Source: Stappia sp. BW2 (GTDB lineage Bacteria > Pseudomonadota > Alphaproteobacteria > Rhizobiales > Stappiaceae). From it: a stretch of DNA of 64,000 nt. A program made the position numbers and the translations under genes. Below are positions 43,008 to 52,021 of this stretch, one piece after another; positions within the stretch are counted from its first letter, which is position 1; each line of letters opens with the position of its first letter. The stretch covers positions 682,001 to 746,000 of the forward strand of contig NZ_VIRG01000070.1 of NCBI RefSeq assembly GCF_008107695.1, given 5' to 3'. The notes beneath the pieces were generated by a model that made no database searches, was not told where the DNA came from, and worked only from the letters and a program-made list of their open reading frames with translations.

Positions 43008-43034
43008 ACTTCTACCCAAGGGGGTAATTGCAAA

Positions 43035-45251
43035 TCAACCGATAATGCCGTTGAGCGTTGCGCTCGGGCGCATGACGGCGGCCACCTTCTCCTGCGGAGC
43101 ATGGTAGTAGCCGCCGGTATCGGCGGGAGACCCCTGAACGCCATTGAGTTCGGCAACGATGGTGTCCTCGTTGGCAGACAGCGCTTCGGCGATCGGTGCA
43201 AAATGCGCCTTCAGCTCGGCGTCCTTGTCCTGTGCGGCCAGGGCTTCAGCCCAGTAGAGGGCGACGTAGAAGTGGCTACCACGGTTGTCGAGGCCGCCAA
43301 CCTTACGGGACGGGGACTTGTCGTTGTCGAGCAGTTTCTCGACAGCCTTGTCGAGTGCTTCGGCCAGTACCTGAGCCTTGGCATTGTCCTTGACGGTGGC
43401 CAGGTGTTCCAGCGATGCGCCGAGGGCGCAGAACTCGCCGAGGCTGTCCCAGCGCAGGTAGTTTTCTTCCATGAGCTGCTGGACGTGCTTCGGAGCCGAG
43501 CCGCCTGCACCGGTTTCGAACAGACCGCCGCCGTTCATCAGCGGAACGATGGACAGCATCTTTGCCGAGGTGCCGACTTCCAGGATCGGGTAGAGGTCGG
43601 TCAGGTAGTCACGCAGCACGTTGCCGGTGATGGAGATCGTGTCTTCACCGCGGGCAATACGCTCGGTGGTGTATTTCGCCGCATCGGCCGGAGCCATGAT
43701 CTTGAGATCAAGACCGGAGGTGTCATGTTCCGGCAGGTAGGCTTCCACCTTCTTGATCAGTTCCGCATCATGGGCGCGGGCCTTGTCCAGCCAGAAGATG
43801 CCCGGCATGCCGGACAGGCGTGCACGGGTGACACCGAGCTTGACCCAGTCGCGGATCGGAGCGTCCTTGGTGCGGCATGCGCGCCAGATGTCGCCGTCTT
43901 CGACAGCATGTTCGATCAGCGTGTTGCCGGCAGCATCGACAATGCGGATCGTGCCGTCAGCCGGAGCCTTGAACGTCTGCGGGTGAGAGCCGTATTCCTC
44001 GGCCTTCTGGGCCATCAGACCAACGTTCGGCACGGTGCCCATCTTGGCGGGATCGAGCGCGCCGTTTTCGCGGCAGAAGTCGATCACGGCAGAGTAGACG
44101 CCGGCATAGGAGCTGTCCGGGATCACGCATTTCGCGTCGGCTTCCTTGCCGTCCGGGCCCCAGCCCTTGCCGCCTGCGCGGATCAGTGCCGGCATGGAGG
44201 CGTCGATGATGACGTCGGACGAGACATGCAGGTTGGTGATGCCCTTGTCGGAGTTCACCATGTACATGGCCGGGCCATTGTCGAGGGCGGCCTTGATGTC
44301 GGAGTTGATCTCGGCGGCCTTGTCAGCCGGCAGAGTGGCGACCTTGGCTTCAATATCACCGATACCGAGATCCGGATTGACGCCAAGCTCGGCAAATGTT
44401 GCGGCGTGCTTCTCGAAGACATCCTTCAGGAAGGCGCGGACACAAAGGCCGAAGATGATCGGGTCGGAGACCTTCATCATGGTCGCCTTCATGTGCAGGG
44501 AGAACAGGATGCCCATGTCCTTGGCATCCTGAATTTCCTTTTCCAGGAACGCGAACAGTGCCTTGGCGCTCATGTAGGTGCCGTCGATGACGTCGCCTTC
44601 ATCCAGTGCAAAGTCGCCCTTGAGAACCGTTGTTGCCCCGTCCTTGCCGACGAATTCGATCTTCGCCTTGCCTGCGGAAGCGGCGGAAACGGTCACCGAC
44701 TTTTCATTGGCGAAGAAGTCGTTCCCGTCCATGGTGGCGACGTGGGTCTTGGAGGAGGGCAGCCATTCACCCATGCGATGCGGGTTCTTCTTGGCGTATT
44801 CCTTGACCGCTTTCGGTGCGCGGCGGTCGGAGTTGCCTTCGCGCAGCACCGGGTTCACGGCAGAGCCCTTGATCGCGTCATACTTGGCCTTGACGGTCTT
44901 TTCCTCGTCCGTTTTCGGCTCGGCCGTATAATCAGGAAGCTTGTAGCCCTGGGCCTGCAGTTCCTTGATGGCGGCGTTCAGCTGCGGCTGGGAAGCGGAG
45001 ATGTTCGGCAGCTTGATGACATTGGCATCCGGCTGCTTGACCAGATCGCCGAGGACCGCAAGATCGTCAGACTGCTTTTGCGCGTCCGTCAGATACTCCG
45101 GGAAGTTCGCCAGAATACGGCCTGCGAGGGAGATATCCTTGGTACCGACGGTCAATCCGGCTGCCTTGGTGAAGGAGCGGATGATCGGCAGGAACGAGGC
45201 GCTGGCCAGTTCCGGTGCTTCGTCGACCTTGGTGTAGATAATGTCGGCCAT
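43035..45251 (-). CDS. idh: NADP-dependent isocitrate dehydrogenase, monomeric type
   Basis: This 738-residue enzyme is of the monomeric IDH-II class, unrelated in fold arrangement to the 405-residue enzyme at 28920-30137. It catalyses the same oxidative decarboxylation in a single chain. Family segments are visible throughout: NPVLREGNSDRRAPKAVKEYAK, GILFSLHMKATMMKVSDPI, PNVGLMAQKAEEYGSHP, GTSAKMLSIVPLMNGGGLFETGAGGSAPKH and KVGGLDNRGSHFYVALYWAE. ATG 45251 gives the normal length and has AGGAAA upstream. A longer frame from 45419 lacks support. A TTGTATAC-type element lies 75-92 bases upstream. Confidence 0.96.
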   Translation of the reverse strand: MADIIYTKVDEAPELASASFLPIIRSFTKAAGLTVGTKDISLAGRILANFPEYLTDAQKQSDDLAVLGDLVKQPDANVIKLPNISASQPQLNAAIKELQAQGYKLPDYTAEPKTDEEKTVKAKYDAIKGSAVNPVLREGNSDRRAPKAVKEYAKKNPHRMGEWLPSSKTHVATMDGNDFFANEKSVTVSAASAGKAKIEFVGKDGATTVLKGDFALDEGDVIDGTYMSAKALFAFLEKEIQDAKDMGILFSLHMKATMMKVSDPIIFGLCVRAFLKDVFEKHAATFAELGVNPDLGIGDIEAKVATLPADKAAEINSDIKAALDNGPAMYMVNSDKGITNLHVSSDVIIDASMPALIRAGGKGWGPDGKEADAKCVIPDSSYAGVYSAVIDFCRENGALDPAKMGTVPNVGLMAQKAEEYGSHPQTFKAPADGTIRIVDAAGNTLIEHAVEDGDIWRACRTKDAPIRDWVKLGVTRARLSGMPGIFWLDKARAHDAELIKKVEAYLPEHDTSGLDLKIMAPADAAKYTTERIARGEDTISITGNVLRDYLTDLYPILEVGTSAKMLSIVPLMNGGGLFETGAGGSAPKHVQQLMEENYLRWDSLGEFCALGASLEHLATVKDNAKAQVLAEALDKAVEKLLDNDKSPSRKVGGLDNRGSHFYVALYWAEALAAQDKDAELKAHFAPIAEALSANEDTIVAELNGVQGSPADTGGYYHAPQEKVAAVMRPSATLNGIIG

Positions 45252-45554
45252 GACAGTCACATTTCCTAGCGTTCGAACTATGGTCAAAGGAGAGGCGCGG
45301 GACCGCTCCCGATGAATTTCGACATGCGTATACAATTGTACGCAATCAATTGAAAGCCCTCCGGAAGGTGAAGGGTCTGACGTTTGCAGGTGTTCTAGCA
45401 AAGCCTCTGGAAAAGGCAATCGGGGAGGGGAAATCCGACCCTGTCACAGCAGGCGTGACTGACCTGTGGCTGAAACGAAAAACGGGCTGATTGAAATGGA
45501 AATGCTCGCAAAGCAGCTTCCCAATCCGCCGAAGAAACGCTAAATCCCCGCCTC
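45252..45554. other. Divergent promoter region between idh and trmJ-like gene
   Basis: About 300 bases holding both promoters. The only structured element seen is the near-palindrome at 45326-45343. No gene is apparent. Confidence 0.5.
45326..45343. promoter_or_regulatory. Near-palindromic element upstream of monomeric IDH
   Basis: The sequence GCGTATACAATTGTACGC contains the ten-base palindrome TACAATTGTA and, read on the minus strand, the string TTGTATAC found also in the icd upstream palindrome (30227-30236). It lies 75-92 bases before the idh start. A shared regulator is an inference. Confidence 0.45.
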
Positions 45555-46367
45555 ATGAGCAAGAATGCACACATCCGAGACGAAGCGCGCGCGGTGACGG
45601 CAAGGCCGCCGGCGGTGATCCTTTGCGAGCCGCAGCTCGGCGAGAATATCGGCACGGCGGCGCGCGCCATGGCCAATTTCGGTCTGGTGGATCTGCGGAT
45701 CGTCAATCCACGTGACGGCTGGCCGAGTGAAAAGGCGAGGGCAGCGGCAAGCCGTGCGGATCATGTCATCGACAAGGTGCAGGTTTTCGACAGCGTCGAG
45801 GCGGCCATTGCCGATCTGCAATTCGTCTTTGCCACCACTGCCCGTTCTCGTGAAGTGCCCAAGCCGGTACGCGGACCAGACGAAGCCGCCCAAAAATCCG
45901 TTGAACTGGGCACAAACGGCAATGCCACCGGCTATCTGTTCGGCCGCGAGCGCTGGGGCCTCAACAATGAGGAAGTGGCGCTGGCCGACGAGATCGTGAC
46001 GCTGCCGGTTGATCCGGATTTTGCTTCACTGAACATTGCACAGGCCGTGCTGGTGTGCGCCTATGAGTGGCGCAAGGCCGCGACAGCCGGTGCGCTGCCC
46101 TTCATCCTGTCGGAAGAGGTTCATCCGCCGGCGAAGAAGGACGATGTGTTGCGCTTCTTCGAGCACCTGGAAAGCGCGCTCGACAAGGCCACTTTCTTCC
46201 GCCCGCCGGAACGGCGGCCGCATATGGTGCGCACGTTGCGCAATATCTTCCAGAAGGCGGAGCTGACCGACCAGGAAGTGCGCGCGTTGCGCGGTGTGGT
46301 GGCTTCGCTGGAAAAACGCGAAACGCGGCCGCGCAAGGACAAGACAGGTTCAGGCAGCGAAGAATAG
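45555..46367 (+). CDS. trmJ: TrmJ-like tRNA/rRNA 2'-O-methyltransferase (SPOUT)
   Basis: This 270-residue SpoU-family enzyme binds SAM through the C-terminal trefoil knot: ATGYLFGRERWGLNNEEVALAD and DFASLNIAQAVLVCAYEW. The N-terminal motif (VILCEPQLGENIGTAARAMANFG) carries the catalytic Asn/Arg region. TrmJ methylates the wobble-adjacent position 32 of tRNA, and the paralogue group also includes rRNA enzymes. ATG 45555 lacks a Shine-Dalgarno. It is followed after nine bases by murI, so the two probably share a transcript. Confidence 0.88.
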   Translation: MSKNAHIRDEARAVTARPPAVILCEPQLGENIGTAARAMANFGLVDLRIVNPRDGWPSEKARAAASRADHVIDKVQVFDSVEAAIADLQFVFATTARSREVPKPVRGPDEAAQKSVELGTNGNATGYLFGRERWGLNNEEVALADEIVTLPVDPDFASLNIAQAVLVCAYEWRKAATAGALPFILSEEVHPPAKKDDVLRFFEHLESALDKATFFRPPERRPHMVRTLRNIFQKAELTDQEVRALRGVVASLEKRETRPRKDKTGSGSEE

Positions 46368-46376
46368 AGGCAGATC

Positions 46377-47171
46377 TTGCAGGGTTCAGGACCGGTTCTC
46401 TTTTTCGACTCAGGTCTTGGCGGGCTCACGGTGCTGCGCGAGGCGCGATACCTGTTGCCTTACGCCCCGCTTCTTTATGTCGCTGACGACGAAGCCTTTC
46501 CTATCGGCCGCTGGCCGGAAGCGGAGTTGAAGGCCCGGATCGTCTCTCTGTTCGACAAGTTGATCGCCGAACATGACCCCAAGGCGGTCGTAATAGCCTG
46601 TAATACGGCTTTCACGCTTGCTGGAGACGCCTTGCGAGAGGCGCATCCGGACGTGCCTTTTGTCGGCACGGTTCCGGCAATCAAGCCGGCCGCGGAGCGC
46701 ACGTCCTCCGGGCTGATTTCGGTTCTGGCGACACCGGGCACGGTGCGCAGAACCTATACCAGAAGCCTGATCGACAGCTTTGCCAGCCAGTGCCACGTCC
46801 GTCTGGTCGGCTCAGACCTGCTGGCGGAACTGGCCGAAAAGCACCTGCGCGGTGAAACCGTCGCTGACGATGAACTGTTGCCGGAAATCGCCGACTGTTT
46901 TCTGGAGCGGGATGGAAAACGCACGGACATCGTCGTGCTTGCCTGCACCCACTATCCGTTTCTTGCCAACCGCTTCCGCAAGATAGCGCCCTGGCCGGTC
47001 GACTGGCTGGATCCCGCCGAGGCCATTGCCCGGCAACTGGTCCGTGTTCTGGGAGAACGGGTTGCCAGGGAACCTGCTCGACATCTGCCGGACCGGGCGA
47101 TCTTTACCTCCGGTTCGAAGGATCCGGGGTTGGCACGGCTGCTCGCAGGGTTTGGCCTCGTGCTCGACTGA
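46377..47171 (+). CDS. murI: Glutamate racemase
   Basis: This 264-residue cofactor-independent racemase makes D-glutamate for peptidoglycan. The two catalytic cysteines are present: Cys in VVIACNTAF and Cys in VVLACTHYPFL. The N-terminal FFDSGLGGLTVLREA matches the family. The start is TTG 46377 with AGAGG six bases upstream. No ATG lies near, so this TTG start is well supported. It follows the trmJ-like gene by nine bases. Confidence 0.92.
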   Translation: MQGSGPVLFFDSGLGGLTVLREARYLLPYAPLLYVADDEAFPIGRWPEAELKARIVSLFDKLIAEHDPKAVVIACNTAFTLAGDALREAHPDVPFVGTVPAIKPAAERTSSGLISVLATPGTVRRTYTRSLIDSFASQCHVRLVGSDLLAELAEKHLRGETVADDELLPEIADCFLERDGKRTDIVVLACTHYPFLANRFRKIAPWPVDWLDPAEAIARQLVRVLGERVAREPARHLPDRAIFTSGSKDPGLARLLAGFGLVLD

Positions 47172-47353
47172 AACAGCGCAAGGCTGCGGTTGGACGTTTT
47201 TCCGGGCGCCAACGATCTTGGCTTTTTTCGGCTGTCGAGCGACAGGGCAACCCGGCAGGATTGCCGTGTGGAGGGGGCCTGGCTCTGTCTCAAAGGATCA
47301 GATACGCCACCGCTGTTTGACGCTCGTTCTTCCTGGTGCCGCAGCGCGCAGCC

Positions 47354-49150
47354 TCAATCCGCCAGACTTTTCACAGCAAGGCCGTCGTCGGAGCGTTTGG
47401 CGGCGCGTTTCAGTTCCATGATCTCGTGGTTCAGCTTGTCCGGATTGAGCGTGATGCCCTTTGGCAGGCTGAGGATGGAGATGGAACATTGCAACAGCGG
47501 AAACTGCCGCGTCGTTCCAAAACGGTCCTGGGCTTCGATGAAGCCTTGTTCCCGGTGGTCTGCATCATAGAAGCTTTCCACATCCAGACGGAACGCGCGC
47601 TTCAACGACAGCATGCGGGCAGCGACATCGGTCTGGTCGATGTTCTGGAACCCGGCGAAGAAGTCGTCGCCGCCGATATGACCGTAAAAGGCTTCGGACT
47701 CCGACACATGACGCTGCAGCAACTCGCCGAACAGAATGATCGCCCTGTCGCCCTGGCGATAACCGTATGTGTCGTTGAACGGTTTGAAGTTGTCGAAGTC
47801 GAGATAACACAGGTGCCTGTCATGGGCGCCCTTGCGTCCGCTTTCGGCAATGAACCGGGAAACGGCGCCGTTGCCGGGAAGTCCGGTTAGCGGGTTTTGA
47901 TCCTGCGCTTCCTGAATACGCTTTTCATGGATGATCTTCAAAAGCGAGGTGGCGGAGAGAAAGCCCGCATAGCGAAAGTTCTCGGTGATGATGATGCCAT
48001 CCGAATTGATCGAGGAGGCGAAGGTCACCAGCAGCATATCAGCATTGGAATCGATGTCCGCGATCGGGCAGGCGCGAACAAAGGAACGCAGCGGAAAATC
48101 GAGTGCCGCCTTCGCATCGTCGTCCCCGGCGGCACCAGTGTAGAGATACGCTTTCAGATCGCGTTCGTGGATCAGACCGCGCGGTTCGTTGTTCGCATCC
48201 ACAACAGGAACAACACTGGCTTCCTGGTTATGGACCACCATGTCGAGAAGATCGTTCATGGAGGCGTCAGACTGGATCGTCGGAAGCTTGATCAACTCGT
48301 TGCGGATCCGGTCGAGCTCCTCCCGCCGCTTGCGGCCGACACCCGGCGCACGCACGTGATCGTAAAAGAGCTTTGCCGACGTGCTCTCCTGGAAGGGCTT
48401 GGCAACGAAGTAGCCCTGGATCAGGTCGCAGCCGGCTTCCCGGCAAGCCTTGAACTCGCTTTCCGTTTCGACGCCTTCCGCAATCACCCTTGCGCCCAGC
48501 ACATGTGCGAGGTTGGCAACGGTGGTGACGAACAGCTTGCGCCTGGCATCGGCGTCGATCCCGTTCAGAAAGAACCGGTCGATCTTGACGTAATCGGGCG
48601 ACATGTCGTGCAGAAGCCGCAGTTCGGACGATCCCCGCCCGAAATCGTCGAGGGCAATCAGGAAACCCAGCTGGCGCAGGTCGTTGACGGCGTGATGGGT
48701 CACGTCGGTAAAGGTTTGCTGGTGGCGTTCGGAGAATTCCAGACAGATCTGGTTCACCTGCAGGCCGGCTTCGGCCACCAGTTTGCCGAGCCGCATGCGT
48801 GGATCATCGTCATGGCCGAGGTTGCGGCCGTCCAGCTTGAAATAGAGTTTGGTGCCCTGGGCGATCTTCAAATTGCCGAAGCGTTTCATCGCCTTGACCA
48901 GCAGGTGCGCCTCCAGCTGGGGCAAATACCCTTCGGCGAATGCAAAATCGATCAGCTCGTCAGCCGACTGCGCCCCCAGAAGATCGCAATTCCGAATTTG
49001 GGCCTCATAGCCGTAAACAACGCCTGTGCCGATGTCGACGACCGGCTGCAGGGCGTAGTCGAGTTTCGTCAGAGTGTCCTTCGGCGTACGACAGAGCGAG
49101 CCGGGACCTTCCGGAACTGTCTGAAGAACTGGTTGACGATTCGCTGACAT
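47354..49150 (-). CDS. EAL-CBS-CBS-GGDEF cyclic-di-GMP protein
   Basis: This 598-residue protein has the unusual order EAL (about 25-265), two CBS domains (about 285-420) and GGDEF (about 430-580). In the EAL part the motif reads YEAQIRN, and ALDDFGRG, KIDRFF and AEGVETE are kept. The metal-binding Asn segment (normally FINLS) reads YFKLD, so phosphodiesterase activity is doubtful. The GGDEF site reads GGDDF, with the first metal site intact (YLDFDNFKPFNDTYG). CBS pairs sense adenine nucleotides. ATG 49150 has AGGA upstream. No membrane span is seen, so it should be cytoplasmic. Confidence 0.88.
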   Translation of the reverse strand: MSANRQPVLQTVPEGPGSLCRTPKDTLTKLDYALQPVVDIGTGVVYGYEAQIRNCDLLGAQSADELIDFAFAEGYLPQLEAHLLVKAMKRFGNLKIAQGTKLYFKLDGRNLGHDDDPRMRLGKLVAEAGLQVNQICLEFSERHQQTFTDVTHHAVNDLRQLGFLIALDDFGRGSSELRLLHDMSPDYVKIDRFFLNGIDADARRKLFVTTVANLAHVLGARVIAEGVETESEFKACREAGCDLIQGYFVAKPFQESTSAKLFYDHVRAPGVGRKRREELDRIRNELIKLPTIQSDASMNDLLDMVVHNQEASVVPVVDANNEPRGLIHERDLKAYLYTGAAGDDDAKAALDFPLRSFVRACPIADIDSNADMLLVTFASSINSDGIIITENFRYAGFLSATSLLKIIHEKRIQEAQDQNPLTGLPGNGAVSRFIAESGRKGAHDRHLCYLDFDNFKPFNDTYGYRQGDRAIILFGELLQRHVSESEAFYGHIGGDDFFAGFQNIDQTDVAARMLSLKRAFRLDVESFYDADHREQGFIEAQDRFGTTRQFPLLQCSISILSLPKGITLNPDKLNHEIMELKRAAKRSDDGLAVKSLAD

Positions 49151-49645
49151 TACTAATCCTACTGCCAAGGTCCGGCTGATATGCTTTCTTTAATTTGATG
49201 GGGTCTCGAGCAAGCCGTCACACTGGTATTATTCGCTATGGTTGCAACGGTGATTGCATAGTGAAAAGCTGCAATTAAAAATCTCTAAATGTATGCATTG
49301 TTTTCCTCATTTTATGGACGTTGCGTTAAAAATTGTGGCGATGGACCTTCTCCTGATTGTTAAATGTGTCTGCTCGCGCGACAAAAGCCAGAGAATGGGT
49401 CTCTGGACCGGGGTGGATCTTTTCCGGCACGGGCCGGCCCACGCATTGACATTTGGAGGTACTGCCTGTATCTCCGCGCGGTCCGGCAAGCAATGTCTTC
49501 CGGATCTACGCACCCGTGGGCATCCGGCCGGCGCCGTCTAGCTGGGTCCCTGTCGATCTGACCTTCCTCTCGTAATGATGGGTTGAGATGATAAAGGAGG
49601 GCGCGTTTCCTTTTTAATAACAACGCGAATTCAAAGGAAACCGCG
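49151..49645. other. Intergenic region upstream of rpsD
   Basis: About 495 bases. A possible promoter for rpsD is TTGACA (49446-49451) with TATCTC (49469-49474) at 17-base spacing. The left part is AT-rich and probably contains the promoter of the EAL gene. No other gene was seen. Confidence 0.4.
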
Positions 49646-50263
49646 ATGTCGAAGCGCCATAGCGTTAAGTACAAAATTGACCGCCGGATGGGCGAAAACA
49701 TCTGGGGTCGTCCGAAGAGCCCGGCCAACAAGCGTGAATACGGCCCGGGTCAGCATGGCCAGCGCCGTAAAGGCAAGCTGTCCGACTTCGGTGTTCAGCT
49801 CCGCGCAAAGCAGAAGCTGAAAGGCTACTACGGCAACATTTCCGAAAAGCAGTTCCGCAAGGTTTACTCTGAAGCATCCCGTATGAAGGGTGATACTTCC
49901 GAGAACCTGATCGGCCTGCTGGAGCGCCGTCTTGACGCGATCGTATACCGTGCGAAATTCGTCCCGACCGTTTTCGCAGCCCGTCAGTTCATCAACCACG
50001 GCCACGTGAAGGTGAACGGCAAGCGCGTCAATATCTCGAGCTACCAGATCCGTCCGGGTGACGTGATCGAAGTTCGTGAAAAGTCCAAGCAGCTCGCCCT
50101 CGTTCTGGAAGCAGTCCAGTCCGCAGAGCGTGACGTTCCGGATTATCTCGACGTCGACCACAGCAAGATGACCGCGACCTATTCCCGCGTTCCGAGCTTC
50201 TCTGACGTACCGTACCCGGTACAGATGGAACCGAACCTGGTGGTCGAGTTCTATTCGCGCTAA
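49646..50263 (+). CDS. rpsD: 30S ribosomal protein S4
   Basis: This 205-residue primary 16S rRNA-binding protein nucleates small-subunit assembly. The N-terminus (MSKRHSVKYKIDRRMGENIWG) and the S4 RNA-binding domain (ERRLDAIVYRAKFVPTVFAARQFINHGHVKVNGKRV in part) are typical of alphaproteobacteria. The zinc-binding cysteines of some S4 proteins are absent. AAAGGA lies seven bases before ATG 49646. It is a single-gene unit, as is common in this class, ending in a strong terminator. Confidence 0.98.
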   Translation: MSKRHSVKYKIDRRMGENIWGRPKSPANKREYGPGQHGQRRKGKLSDFGVQLRAKQKLKGYYGNISEKQFRKVYSEASRMKGDTSENLIGLLERRLDAIVYRAKFVPTVFAARQFINHGHVKVNGKRVNISSYQIRPGDVIEVREKSKQLALVLEAVQSAERDVPDYLDVDHSKMTATYSRVPSFSDVPYPVQMEPNLVVEFYSR

Positions 50264-50288
50264 TCAGCGCCGAATATGGTTTGACGGA

Positions 50289-50316
50289 AAGGCCCGCCTC
50301 TGGCGGGCCTTTTCTT
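50289..50316 (+). terminator. Intrinsic terminator of rpsD
   Basis: A ten-base perfect stem AAGGCCCGCC (50289-50298) / GGCGGGCCTT (50302-50311) with a TCT loop is followed by TTCTTTTT. Confidence 0.9.
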
Positions 50317-50343
50317 TTTGCAGCTTCTTGTTTGTGACAGATG

Positions 50344-50832
50344 TCAGATGTCGTTTCGCGGTACCCGAAGAATCTGACCTGCGAAAATGACGTCTGGACT
50401 CGATAAAATGTGCTGATTGGCTTCGAAAATCGGCTGGTAGTCGCCGGTGCCATACTGGTCTTGCGCAATCTTTGTCAGCGTGTCACCCGCCTTCACCGTG
50501 TAGGGCTGCCAGCCGCCAAAACTGGGCAGGATGCGCGGTCCGAATAGTATCGGAATGACCACGGACGGACCGTTTTCATTCCCGGTGTCGTCGGCCAGGG
50601 TCAGGAACAGCCTATTCATCTGAAACTGGTTGGTGTCCGGGATATTGATGAACCCCTGGAACTGCTTGAGCCCGAGTGAACCGACCTGGGTGAAGGAGGC
50701 ATATTCGTCGTGCCCTTCGGAAACGCGAATGCTCAAGGTGCCTTCGAATGCGGTCGCATTGCCCGCGATCAATATCCTTGATCCCACAAGATCAAAGGGC
50801 TGTGGCTGCTGGATGTCGAGAGTTACAGTCAT
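50344..50832 (-). CDS. Gmad2-like and LysM domain protein
   Basis: This 162-residue protein has an N-terminal beta-sandwich of about 95 residues resembling the Gmad2 immunoglobulin-like domain (DLVGSRILIAGNATAFEGTLSIRV). A C-terminal LysM (YTVKAGDTLTKIAQDQYG, then FAGQILRVP, about 110-158) would bind peptidoglycan. No signal peptide is present, which is odd for a LysM protein. It may be exported by another route or act inside the cell. GGAAGG lies eight bases before ATG 50832. It converges with rpsD and is 186 bases past the TAXI gene. Confidence 0.75.
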   Translation of the reverse strand: MTVTLDIQQPQPFDLVGSRILIAGNATAFEGTLSIRVSEGHDEYASFTQVGSLGLKQFQGFINIPDTNQFQMNRLFLTLADDTGNENGPSVVIPILFGPRILPSFGGWQPYTVKAGDTLTKIAQDQYGTGDYQPIFEANQHILSSPDVIFAGQILRVPRNDI

Positions 50833-50980
50833 ATCAATACCTTCCGCATGAACAATCTCAGGTATCTTCCGCTGCCCCCAACCAGCACTTGGAAGGGTAC
50901 AACGTTTTGGTGGAAAAACGATAGATGCAACTTTTCCGAAGCTTCTCCGCAGGGCGGACGCTTCCGGGTTTTGACTGGGG

Positions 50981-51008
50981 GCACTGGTCGCGGTGCCGCG
51001 ACCAGTGC
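50981..51008 (-). terminator. Hairpin after the TAXI binding-protein gene
   Basis: A 13-base perfect stem GCACTGGTCGCGG (50981-50993) / CCGCGACCAGTGC (50996-51008) starts ten bases past the TAXI stop. No T run follows on the minus strand. It may terminate or protect the mRNA end. Confidence 0.55.
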
Positions 51009-51018
51009 GTCCGGACGG

Positions 51019-51993
51019 CTATTGAACGCCGATTTCCTTGTAGTAACGGGCAGCGCCAAGATGGAACCTGGCTGTGCCAAGTGTCTGAGCGGCGTATTCA
51101 GGTGACAGCGCCTTTGCCCAGGGGGCATCGGTGGTGATGCTGTCGAGGTTCTCCCAGAAGGCCTTGGTGATCCGGTAGACGAGTTCTTCGTCAAGGTCCG
51201 CGCGCACACCGATGCCGACGGCCGTATCGTTGGAATTGACCGGGCCGTCATTCACCTGGTTTTCGTAAAGCCCTGCGGGGATTTCTGCCCGATGGCGGAA
51301 TTTGCCAAGGAACTTGTCGACCGCTTCCCCCTGGTCGTCCTCGGGGCCGATAAAGCGGACGGTTTCGGTTTCGGTGAACTGGATGAACTGCTGGCACGGG
51401 TCGATGCAGCCGTTGACATACATTTCCACCTTGCCATCCATGAACGACTGGAATCCGGTCGCCCAGTTGGCCTTGATGGCGTCGTAGTCCTCTCCGGCGG
51501 CGAGACCGGTGGTTGCCTCGATCCAGCCCTTGGCAGCGTTATAGGCGCCGCCGCCCTGGGGCCCGAGGAAAACCGTGGCGCCTTCGATATCGTCCAGCAC
51601 GGTGATGTCGCTGTCACCGCGCACCGCGAAATGATACTGGCCGTAAGGGAACCACATCAGCACCTGCACATTCTTGGCGAGTTCCGGGGCTTCCGGCTCG
51701 TTCTTGTACATGGCCGCGCCCTTGCTCATCAGAATGTGGATGGTGGGCGAGATCATGTACATGTCCAGATTGCCGCGCGCGGTTTCCATCTGGTGCAGTG
51801 TTGCGGCACCTCCACCGGCAACTTCAATGGAGACATCGTCGAGCTTGTCCGTCACGATGTTGGCAAAGGTCGCCATGGTGATGGCCTGACCAAGGCTCGG
51901 CTCAATGGTCTGCATCTTGAGCGTGGTGTCTTCAGCCGAAGCGGAGCCGGCCAGAAGCAGTCCTGCAAGGGCCGTAAAGGCAAATCGTTTCAT
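51019..51993 (-). CDS. TRAP transporter solute-binding protein, TAXI family
   Basis: This 324-residue periplasmic binding protein has a Sec signal (1-20, cut after SASA). The TAXI fold is recognisable (MQTIEPSLGQAITMATFANIV, VEVAGG-type IEVAGGGAATLHQMETA, GPQGGGAYNAAKGWIEATTGL). TAXI proteins bind glutamate, other carboxylates or unknown solutes. The substrate here is not evident. GGGAGG precedes ATG 51993. It is 28 bases past the fused TRAP permease gene, in an operon with the sulfatase. Confidence 0.9.
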   Translation of the reverse strand: MKRFAFTALAGLLLAGSASAEDTTLKMQTIEPSLGQAITMATFANIVTDKLDDVSIEVAGGGAATLHQMETARGNLDMYMISPTIHILMSKGAAMYKNEPEAPELAKNVQVLMWFPYGQYHFAVRGDSDITVLDDIEGATVFLGPQGGGAYNAAKGWIEATTGLAAGEDYDAIKANWATGFQSFMDGKVEMYVNGCIDPCQQFIQFTETETVRFIGPEDDQGEAVDKFLGKFRHRAEIPAGLYENQVNDGPVNSNDTAVGIGVRADLDEELVYRITKAFWENLDSITTDAPWAKALSPEYAAQTLGTARFHLGAARYYKEIGVQ

Positions 51994-52021
51994 TCCGTCC
52001 TCCCGTGGAAAAGTGCTTTTG

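Noticed and set aside
43101..45269. A 722-codon open frame on the plus strand
   Set aside because: It is antisense to monomeric IDH, whose protein sequence is clearly conserved. The frame is open only because of high GC content.
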